Below are positions 1 through 4,648 of a stretch of 5,175 nt of DNA, piece after piece (position 1 is the stretch's first letter; each line of letters begins with the position of its first letter). The stretch is from Gemmatimonadota bacterium. Lineage in GTDB: Bacteria > Gemmatimonadota > Gemmatimonadetes > Longimicrobiales > Longimicrobiaceae. Where the stretch lies: the NCBI GenBank assembly GCA_019348475.1, contig JAHWJJ010000109.1:1-5175 (forward strand), in the 5' to 3' direction. A program made the position numbers and the translations under genes. The notes under the pieces were generated by a model. The model saw only the letters and a list, made by a program, of their open reading frames with translations, did no database searches and had not been told where the DNA came from.

Positions 1-104
1 AGTGCGAAAGTGCGAAAGTGCGAAAGTGCGAAAGTGCGAAAGTGCGAAAGTGCGCGCGGAGAATCCACTACCGCACTCACGCACTACCGCACTCCCGCAC
101 TTTC
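1..104. repeat. Octanucleotide repeat array with inverted arms
   Basis: Positions 1-48 are six perfect copies of AGTGCGAA, followed by a partial AGTGCG at 49-54; the array may extend beyond the window edge. Positions 73-104 hold four units of the opposite orientation, GCACT plus a variable triplet (CAC, ACC, CCC, TTC), preceded by a degenerate CCACTACC at 65-72. The arms can pair 25-54 with 72-101 around a 17-base loop (55-71). On the minus-strand transcript this gives 24 Watson-Crick pairs, 4 G-U pairs and 2 U-U mismatches in 30 positions. On the plus strand the six non-core positions are all A-C or A-A mismatches. The last unit overlaps the stop codon of the upstream AI-2E gene by two bases, so this is the 3' end of that mRNA. 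A terminator or 3'-end protective hairpin is plausible; no U-tract is visible. Confidence 0.9.
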
Positions 105-1287
105 ATCTCGGGGCCGCGCCGGCTTCCTCCAGCACCGCCGGAATGCTGACACCGGCGGCGTCCAAACGCAGGGTGCCCTCCGGAAGCCGGATCTCGGAAG
201 GGGCGTCGCGGACGAACCGGCGGAACCCCTTGCCCTCCAGCAGGCGGTGCACGTAGATGCGCCGCGTGATCACCATCACCGTGGCGAGCACGGGGACGGC
301 CACCAGCAGGCCGATGGGGCCCAGCAGCTCCGCCATGATCAGCACGCTCAGGATGGAGAGCACCGGCGGCAGGTGTACCCGGCGCTCCATGATGAGCGGG
401 TGGACGAAGTTGGCCTCGATCAGATGGATCACCACCCCCAGCAGCACCACCAGCAGCGCGTGCACCACCCCGCCGCTCCCCAGCACGAAGAGCGCGGGAA
501 GGAGCGTGGAGATCAGCGTCCCGAAAAAGGGGATCATCACCAGTACCCCCGTGAACACGCCGAACGCCAGCGCAAAGGGCACGTCCAGCAGCTCCAGGCC
601 GATCCAGGTGAGCACGCCCAGGAACACCATCGCCAGCATCTGCCCGCCGATCCAGGCGCGCAGCGAGCGGGCCAGGTCCGCCAGGATGTCGCGCACCAGC
701 TCCCGGTGCACCGGCGGCGCCAGCGAGACGATGCCGTCGCGGTACACCTCCGGCCGCAGCGCCATGTAGATCCCCATCACCAGCACGCTGACCAGGTTGA
801 TCAGAAAGTGCAGCGTGTCGAAGACCACGGGAAACAGGCCGGCCGCGTACTGCCCCGCGTTCTGGGCCAGCGCGGACAGCTGCTCCGAAAGGCGCTCCGG
901 GGGCAGCACGGCGGCCAGCAGCGGATACTCCGCCGTCAGCTGGCGCAGGCTGGCCATCCACACCTGAATCTGTCCCGGCAGCGCGGTGATCAGCGCCTGC
1001 GTCTGCCGCGCAACCGGCGGCACGATCAGCCATCCCACTGCCGTGACGCCGAGGGCGGTAAGGACGAGCGCCGCGAGCAGCCCCAGCACCCGCGGCACGC
1101 GGTGGCGCTCCTGCAGGTAATCGATCACGGCGCCCAAAAAGAGCGCGAACAGCGCCGCGATGAACAGCAGCAGCAGCACCTCTGCCACGCTGAAGACGAA
1201 CCACAGCAGCAGCAGCGCGAACACCGCCGCGGTGAGCACCGCAAAGGGCGAGGGCCGGCTGGGCTGGGCTTGCTCTCGGGCGGCCAT
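103..1287 (-). CDS. AI-2E family transporter (UPF0118/PerM-type membrane protein)
   Basis: A 394-residue polytopic membrane protein of the AI-2E transporter family, whose members are proposed exporters (autoinducer-2 in TqsA, Na+/H+ antiport in some others); the substrate here cannot be told. Hydrophobic segments lie at about 16-57 (two helices), 67-92, 155-178, 216-268 (three close helices), 272-290 and 308-342. The region at 92-150 is largely soluble and amphipathic, as usual in the family. Family-type motifs are the IPFFGT loop at 252-257 and the stretch from E291 through HPLIM (296-300) to the G-P-I-G and AVPV turns (323-333). The tail after 345 is charged and cytosolic. Length is slightly above the usual 340-380. 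ATG at 1285-1287 is the only sensible start; a GGAG lies 12 bases upstream (1300-1303), and a small hairpin AGCGT/ACGCT (1289-1301) sits between them. The stop abuts the octamer array. Confidence 0.93.
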   Translation of the reverse strand: MAAREQAQPSRPSPFAVLTAAVFALLLLWFVFSVAEVLLLLFIAALFALFLGAVIDYLQERHRVPRVLGLLAALVLTALGVTAVGWLIVPPVARQTQALITALPGQIQVWMASLRQLTAEYPLLAAVLPPERLSEQLSALAQNAGQYAAGLFPVVFDTLHFLINLVSVLVMGIYMALRPEVYRDGIVSLAPPVHRELVRDILADLARSLRAWIGGQMLAMVFLGVLTWIGLELLDVPFALAFGVFTGVLVMIPFFGTLISTLLPALFVLGSGGVVHALLVVLLGVVIHLIEANFVHPLIMERRVHLPPVLSILSVLIMAELLGPIGLLVAVPVLATVMVITRRIYVHRLLEGKGFRRFVRDAPSEIRLPEGTLRLDAAGVSIPAVLEEAGAAPR

Positions 1288-1456
1288 CAGCGTTTCACGC
1301 TCCGGGAAAAGAGTCGGGATGCCTCAGCCGGCGCCATGCGATGTGCCGGTCGCCACTCCGGCGACGCGCCTCTTTCGAAGGACGACACGCTGTTGCCGGA
1401 TCCGGGTGTCACGCCCGAATGCGGACCGCGGGCTCGGCACCCAGCCGGACCCGCGG

Positions 1457-1486
1457 AACGTAGTGAATCAGAGTGCCTCGTGCCAA
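1457..1486 (-). promoter_or_regulatory. Possible housekeeping promoter of the AI-2E gene
   Basis: On the minus strand TTGGCA (1481-1486, one mismatch to TTGACA) is followed after 18 bases by TACGTT (1457-1462, three of six matches to TATAAT). This would give a leader of roughly 160 bases before the AI-2E start. The -35 box lies in a GCAC-rich stretch (GCACTTG, GCACGAG, GCACTCT, spaced by 7) that could be an operator or a decayed arm of the adjacent octamer repeat. The -10 match is weak, so this is only a candidate. Confidence 0.3.
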
Positions 1487-1510
1487 GTGCCCTCCCGCCT
1501 CCCGACGGCC

Positions 1511-1566
1511 CCACTTTCGCACTTTCGCACTTTCGCACTCACGCACTCACGCACTCACGCACTCCG
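1511..1566. repeat. Octanucleotide repeat array downstream of pspA
   Basis: Seven contiguous 8-base units of GCACTNNN: CCACTTTC, two GCACTTTC, three GCACTCAC and a final GCACTCCG. Read with transcription, this is three AGTGCGTG, then AGTGCGAA copies, ending in AGTGG; variants are grouped in blocks rather than mixed. It begins three bases after the pspA stop codon (1570-1572). Same 6-base core and period as the array at 1-104. A weak opposite-strand counterpart (AGTGCC at 1472-1477 and 1486-1491) lies beyond it, so it may be the remnant of an inverted-arm element. Confidence 0.9.
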
Positions 1567-1569
1567 CCG

Positions 1570-2547
1570 TCACCCGCCCCGGTTCAGCGCGTCGATCTGC
1601 GCGGCCAGGTCGCGGTCGTTCACGCCGGGGCCGGCCTGGGCCTGCGTGGCGTCGGACGGGGGAGGCGGCAGCGGGGCGAACGGCGCCCGCTCGTCGGCCG
1701 CGTGCGCGGAGCCGTCGTCCGCCACGAGCTCTGCGTCGTCGTGCGCGGTGGTGCGCTCGGCGTGCGGGGGCGGCGCCGCGGCAGAGGCGCCGGTGCCCAG
1801 CTGCCGCGAGCCCTGTGCGCCCTGCCCGGGGAGCGCCGGCTGCGACGCCGGCGCGCCGGGGGGAAGCGCGATCCCCATCTTCTCCTTCATCTCCAGCAGG
1901 CGATACTCGATGTCCTCGGACGTCGACCCCGCCTCCAGCGCCTTGAACTGCTTCTCCAGCGGGTCGCCGGTAAGCTCTTCCGTGACCTCCGCCTGCGCCA
2001 GCGCCAGCCGCTCGGTGTGCTCGATCTTCTGCGCCATCCGCTCGAACGTCTGGAACGCCGACGTGTCGGACAGGCCGGCCATGGTCTCGTGGATGCGCTT
2101 TTGCGCCTGCGCGCGCTTCTGCTTGGCGATCAGCAGGTTCTTCTTGCGCTGCGCCTCTTCGATGCGCACCTGCAGCTGGCGCAGCGCGTCCTTCACCTTT
2201 TCGGTGTCGGAGGCCTGCCGCGTCCACGTCTCGTGCATGCTGCGGGCGCGCTCGGCGTACTCCTGCTGGCGCAGCAGCGCCTGCCGGGCCAGGTCGTCGC
2301 GCCCCTGCTGCAGGGCCAGCATGGCGCGGCGCTCCCACTCCTGCGCCTGGCGCGCCTCGCTTTCCACCTGCGACTTGAGCTTGCGCTCCTCGGCGATGGC
2401 GAGCGCCACCTCCTGCTTGGCGCGCGTCTGCTGCTCTCGCATGTCGATGATGACCTGCTCGAGCATCTTTTCCGGGTTTTCGGCCCGGGCGATCAGGTCG
2501 TTGATGTTCGACCGGATCAACAGCGAAAGCTTGTCGAAGATTCCCAT
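1570..2547 (-). CDS. pspA: PspA/IM30 family membrane-stress protein with extended C-terminus
   Basis: PspA/IM30 (Vipp1) proteins are ESCRT-III-like proteins that assemble on the inner membrane and preserve its integrity under envelope stress. The N-terminus is diagnostic: an amphipathic helix GIFDKLSLLIRSNINDLI (2-19) followed by the conserved AENPEKMLEQ segment (22-31). Residues 30-160 form a long, charged coiled-coil hairpin, and helical segments continue to about 224, including LEKQFKALEA (197-206) and EDIEYRLLEMKEKMG (211-225). At 325 residues it is about 100 longer than E. coli PspA (222). The excess is a Pro/Ala/Gly/Gln-rich, probably disordered linker (226-308) with an acidic patch, ending in a short helix-like DRDLAAQIDALNRGG (311-325), comparable in placement to the C-terminal helix of Vipp1. 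The start ATG at 2545-2547 fits the conserved N-terminus, although the ribosome binding site is weak. It lies 93 bases after the CesT/YbjN-like gene, probably in the same transcript. Confidence 0.95.
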   Translation of the reverse strand: MGIFDKLSLLIRSNINDLIARAENPEKMLEQVIIDMREQQTRAKQEVALAIAEERKLKSQVESEARQAQEWERRAMLALQQGRDDLARQALLRQQEYAERARSMHETWTRQASDTEKVKDALRQLQVRIEEAQRKKNLLIAKQKRAQAQKRIHETMAGLSDTSAFQTFERMAQKIEHTERLALAQAEVTEELTGDPLEKQFKALEAGSTSEDIEYRLLEMKEKMGIALPPGAPASQPALPGQGAQGSRQLGTGASAAAPPPHAERTTAHDDAELVADDGSAHAADERAPFAPLPPPPSDATQAQAGPGVNDRDLAAQIDALNRGG

Positions 2548-2640
2548 CGCTCGTTCAGCCGTATCTGGTTCCTCGGCGGGTCAGCCGGGCGGGGGGCCGG
2601 GCCTTCCGTCGGCAGGATCTAGGGGTGGCGTACCGCCGCG

Positions 2641-3036
2641 TCAGCAGTCGCGGAACGCGGCCAGCGACTCCATCTGCGTGGCCATCGCCATGCCGAACGA
2701 GTCGATGGTGGCCTGGAACTCGTTGAAGTCCAGGTTCTCCAGCTCCAGCGACTCGGTAAGGATTACGTCGTCTTCTTCCAGCCCGTACGACGCGTGCACC
2801 AGGTCGCTGGCGTTGGCCTCCAGCAGCCGGCGGTACAGCTGCGCGCACTTGTCGCCGTCGCGGGGCACGTCCAGCACCTTCATGCGAAACACCAGCAGCG
2901 GCGGCGCATAGCTCACCACCACGGGAGTTTCGCCGTTCTCTCCGCCGGGGTACGCCAGCCACATTCCCTCTTCTACTTCCTCGAACTCAAGCTCCATCCG
3001 GTTGAGGAAGTTCACCACGTCCTCGCGGGTCACCAT
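2641..3036 (-). CDS. YbjN/CesT-fold small protein (putative chaperone or regulator)
   Basis: A 131-residue acidic soluble protein beginning MVTREDVVNFLNRMELEFEE. Its layout of an N-terminal helix, a beta meander (WLAYPG, PVVVSYAPPLLVFRMKVLDVP), a helix with YRRLLEANAS (68-77), the DLVHASYGLEEDDVILTESL strand pair (78-97) and a final amphipathic helix (DFNEFQATIDSFGMAM) matches the YbjN and CesT/Tir-chaperone fold group, which are related. I cannot decide between the two families. No type III secretion genes are present, so a secretion-chaperone job is not implied. ATG at 3034-3036 was chosen because residues upstream in this frame are Pro/Arg/Ala-rich shadow sequence, and because GGAG lies 8 bases upstream. 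The start shares one base with the stop of the PspB-like gene (TGATG), indicating translational coupling. Position just before pspA suggests a role in the same stress module; that is inference. Confidence 0.82.
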   Translation of the reverse strand: MVTREDVVNFLNRMELEFEEVEEGMWLAYPGGENGETPVVVSYAPPLLVFRMKVLDVPRDGDKCAQLYRRLLEANASDLVHASYGLEEDDVILTESLELENLDFNEFQATIDSFGMAMATQMESLAAFRDC

Positions 3037-3323
3037 CACGTTGTCTCCGGGTTGGGGCCGTCGGGCCGCTCGGGTGCGGAAGGCGCTCCGCCGGCGGGTC
3101 GCGCGCCGCCCTCCGAGAGCAGGCGCACCATGAACGACTGCTCTTCGGCCAGGCGGCGGACCTCGCCGTGCAGGCCATCCATCTCTTCGCGCAGGCGCTG
3201 GATCTGCGCGTCGCGCGAAGCCAGGTCGTAGCCGCCTCCGCCGCCGTTGCTCCGGACGGCGGTGATCACCCACTTGGCCGCCAGGCCCAGCGCGATGATC
3301 GTCGCGATCGTCAAAGGCTCCAT
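3036..3323 (-). CDS. PspB-like small membrane protein with coiled coil
   Basis: A 95-residue protein with one N-terminal hydrophobic segment (5-23, TIATIIALGLAAKWVITAV), a glycine hinge (27-31), a charged helix likely to form a coiled coil (about 35-70: RDAQIQRLREEMDGLHGEVRRL, then EEQSFMVRLL, positions given as two pieces) and a Pro/Gly-rich tail (71-95). E. coli PspB (74 residues) has the same order: a short N-terminal membrane helix, then a charged helix ending in a leucine-bearing segment. The similarity is in architecture and context; I see no decisive signature motif, so orthology with PspB is not proved. No cleavable signal peptide is apparent, and the helix is expected to face the cytoplasm. 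It is the first gene of the cassette; its TGA overlaps the next ATG. The Shine-Dalgarno is poor, and a possible promoter lies only about a dozen bases upstream. Confidence 0.8.
   Translation of the reverse strand: MEPLTIATIIALGLAAKWVITAVRSNGGGGGYDLASRDAQIQRLREEMDGLHGEVRRLAEEQSFMVRLLSEGGARPAGGAPSAPERPDGPNPETT
3045..3048 (-). promoter_or_regulatory. Ribosome binding site of the YbjN/CesT-like gene
   Basis: GGAG, 8 bases before the ATG and inside the last codons of the PspB-like gene. It is the best-placed Shine-Dalgarno in the window and fixes the start of a reading frame that otherwise stays open far upstream. Confidence 0.7.
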
Positions 3324-3335
3324 CGTGAGTCCGGG

Positions 3336-3362
3336 TACGGGACGCCGCAGGACAAAGTTTCA
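3336..3362 (-). promoter_or_regulatory. Possible ECF-sigma promoter of the psp-like cassette
   Basis: On the minus strand TGAAAC (3357-3362) and CGTA (3336-3339) are separated by 17 bases. The two boxes equal the B. subtilis sigma-W consensus TGAAAC-N16-CGTA, with one extra spacer base; sigma-W controls pspA in that organism. Transcription would begin near 3328-3331, leaving only a few leader bases before the ATG at 3323, which would fit the weak Shine-Dalgarno but is unusual. Short motifs like this arise by chance, so confidence is low. Confidence 0.33.
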
Positions 3363-3472
3363 CCCGCGGCGCGCCGTGTCCAGCGGTTCGCGCTGCCGCG
3401 TCGAGATTGGAGGCGTCCGCGCGGGGAAAACACCCGCCACGGCCGGGGCCGCGCCGGCCCTCTCCCCCCGGC

Positions 3473-3532
3473 CCCCTCTCCCGCACGCACGGGTCCGCGC
3501 CCGCGCCGGTCCGCGCGTGTGCGGGGGGGGGG
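3473..3532. repeat. C-run/G-run imperfect palindrome with a 10-G homopolymer
   Basis: Positions 3473-3486 (ending CTCTCCCGCAC) can pair with 3519-3532 (GTGC followed by ten G). This gives a 14-base stem with two G-T pairs on the plus strand around a 32-base GC-only-like loop. On the minus strand the two G-T pairs become A-C mismatches. It resembles the GC-rich intergenic palindromes common in such genomes, with one arm eroded to poly-G. A terminator role is possible, but there is no T-tract. Confidence 0.5.
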
Positions 3533-3639
3533 TGAACCTGTGCCCTGACCCGGCACGGTTCCGCCGCGGGTCGGGTCGCGCGACACCCGGAGGGGGTGGC
3601 GCGCTCTCAGGCACCGCCGGGGGAGGGCCCGAGCCCGCC

Positions 3640-4530
3640 CTACCGGCTGATCCCGCTGGGCTGTGAGGAGGGGCGGATCTGCACCAGTCGCCGGGCGGAG
3701 GGGGTGGCGGCCAGGCCGCCCATGGCCGTTTCGCGGTAGGCGGAGGGCATGCGGCGCCCCACCTCGCCCATGACGTCGATCACCTCGTCCGCGCTCACGG
3801 GAAAGTCCAGCCCGGCCAGCGCCATCTCGGAGGCGGCGATGGCCTGCATGGCGGCGCTGGCGTTGCGGTAGATGCAGGGGATTTCCACCAGCCCGCCGAT
3901 GGGGTCGCAGATCAGCCCCAGCATGCCCTGCAGGCAGAGCGCGACGGCGGTCTGGATCTGCTCGTGCGATCCGCCGTGCAGCCAGGTGACGGCGGCGGCG
4001 CCCATCGCGGCGGCGGTCCCGGTCTCGGCCTGGCATCCTCCTTCCGCTCCCGCCAGCGACGCCCGCTGCGCGATCACCCCGCCCACCCCGCCGGCGACGA
4101 GCATGGCGTCCACCAGCCGCTCCTCACCCACCCCGCCCTCCGCGAACTCGTCCACGGAGATCAGGATGGCCGGCAGCACTCCCGCCGCGCCCGCCGTGGG
4201 CGCCGCGACGATCAGCCCCATGGCGGCGTTCACCTCCAGGGTGGAGATGGCGCGCGCCAGCGTCTTCGTCACCCGGTCGCCCAGCAGCCGCGGGCCGCCG
4301 TCCCACAGCTTCTTCGACCGCCCTCCGGTCATCCCCGAGGCCGAGCGCACGTTGCCCTTGAGCCCCTCGTCGATGGCGCCGCGCATGACCCCCAGCGTGC
4401 GGGCGATGCGCGCGCGGATCTGCTCCTGCGGAACGCCCGTCTCGGAGGCCTCGGTGTCCAGGACCACCTGGGGGAGCGGCCGCCCGCTCTGCTCCGCGTC
4501 GCGGACAAGGGATTCGATGGACTTGTGCAT
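3640..4530 (-). CDS. sdaAA: L-serine dehydratase, iron-sulfur-dependent, alpha subunit
   Basis: Catalytic subunit of the two-subunit L-serine dehydratase that deaminates L-serine to pyruvate and ammonia in the cytosol. The 296-residue length fits SdaAA (SDH_alpha domain). Visible motifs are SASGMTGG (63-70) with KKLWD following, NAAMGLIVAAPTAGAAGVLP (101-120), GAEGGCQAETG (161-171), CDPIGGLVEIPCIYRNA (208-224) and the C-terminal ETAMGGLAATPSARR (267-281). Cysteines 166, 208 and 219 are spaced 42 and 11, the same spacing as the three [4Fe-4S] ligands known in Legionella serine dehydratase (343, 385, 396), so the cluster site is intact. The ATG at 4528-4530 is preferred over an ATG 15 codons upstream because those extra codons come from the intergenic repeat and SdaAA proteins begin near here. 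No clear Shine-Dalgarno precedes it. It follows sdaAB by 118 bases and was probably cotranscribed with it. Confidence 0.95.
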   Translation of the reverse strand: MHKSIESLVRDAEQSGRPLPQVVLDTEASETGVPQEQIRARIARTLGVMRGAIDEGLKGNVRSASGMTGGRSKKLWDGGPRLLGDRVTKTLARAISTLEVNAAMGLIVAAPTAGAAGVLPAILISVDEFAEGGVGEERLVDAMLVAGGVGGVIAQRASLAGAEGGCQAETGTAAAMGAAAVTWLHGGSHEQIQTAVALCLQGMLGLICDPIGGLVEIPCIYRNASAAMQAIAASEMALAGLDFPVSADEVIDVMGEVGRRMPSAYRETAMGGLAATPSARRLVQIRPSSQPSGISR

Positions 4531-4542
4531 TGGACTGCAGGT

Positions 4543-4645
4543 AACAGGGAACAAGGAATGGGGATTAGCCTGCAAAAGCGGTGCTCCGTCGCGCCGCAGG
4601 CCAAGCGGGCCGCCGTCCCCTATTCCCTATTCCCTATCCCCTGTC
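4543..4645. repeat. Heptamer (TATTCCC) repeat element with inverted arms and G-quadruplex motif
   Basis: In the sdaAB-sdaAA gap, 4617-4645 contains near-perfect TATTCCC-type heptamers (CCCC, two TATTCCC, TATCCCC, TGTCC). At 4543-4566 lies a degenerate opposite-strand counterpart (AACAGGGAACAAGG then AATGGGGATT). The 50-base centre is unrelated and GC-rich. On the transcribed minus strand, 4641-4617 reads as four G-runs (4,3,3,4) with loops of 3, 4 and 4, a canonical G-quadruplex motif. The repeat begins three bases after the sdaAB stop. Its left arm supplies most of the sequence just upstream of the sdaAA start. Confidence 0.75.
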
Positions 4646-4648
4646 CTT

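Larger units (their letters stand above)
3324..3639. other. Gene-free 316-base stretch between sdaAA and the psp-like cassette
   Basis: No credible coding sequence is seen; open frames here are extensions of neighbouring genes in other frames. It is extremely GC-rich. It holds two C-rich direct repeats (CCCTCTCCCC-type, around 3459-3482), a palindrome listed separately, a small stem CGGGT/ACCCG (3572-3576 with 3585-3589) without a U-tract, and the possible promoter near the cassette start. It probably contains the 3' end of the serine dehydratase transcript, but no classical terminator can be named. Confidence 0.7.

Noticed and set aside
1..104. CRISPR array
   Set aside because: The period is 8 bases with no unique spacers, and no cas genes are visible; this is a simple tandem repeat with inverted arms.
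1466..1486. Sigma-54 promoter starting TGGCACG before the AI-2E gene
   Set aside because: The -24-like half is good, but the matching -12 TTGC element is absent at the required spacing.
10..2622. An 870-codon open frame on the plus strand covering the AI-2E gene, the octamer arrays and pspA
   Set aside because: It lies in the codon-aligned antisense register of both genes, where stops arise only from sense TTA, CTA or TCA codons, which GC-rich genes avoid. Its product is Gln/His/Arg-rich with no domain, and the minus-strand frames encode recognisable families.
1160..2911. A 583-codon plus-strand open frame opposite pspA and its upstream gene
   Set aside because: Ser/Arg/Cys-rich translation with no family features; it is the shadow of well-supported minus-strand genes.
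2641..3486. A long 281-residue version of the CesT/YbjN-like protein
   Set aside because: The extra 150 residues are Arg/Ala/Pro/Gly-rich and overlap the PspB-like gene in another frame; the internal ATG has a good GGAG and begins the recognisable domain.
3570..3642. Rho-independent terminator after sdaAA
   Set aside because: Short GC stems such as CGGGT/ACCCG exist, but no U-tract follows on the minus strand.
4531..4575. An upstream ATG adding 15 residues to SdaAA
   Set aside because: The extra residues are translated from the degenerate heptamer repeat arm and do not resemble the SdaAA N-terminus.
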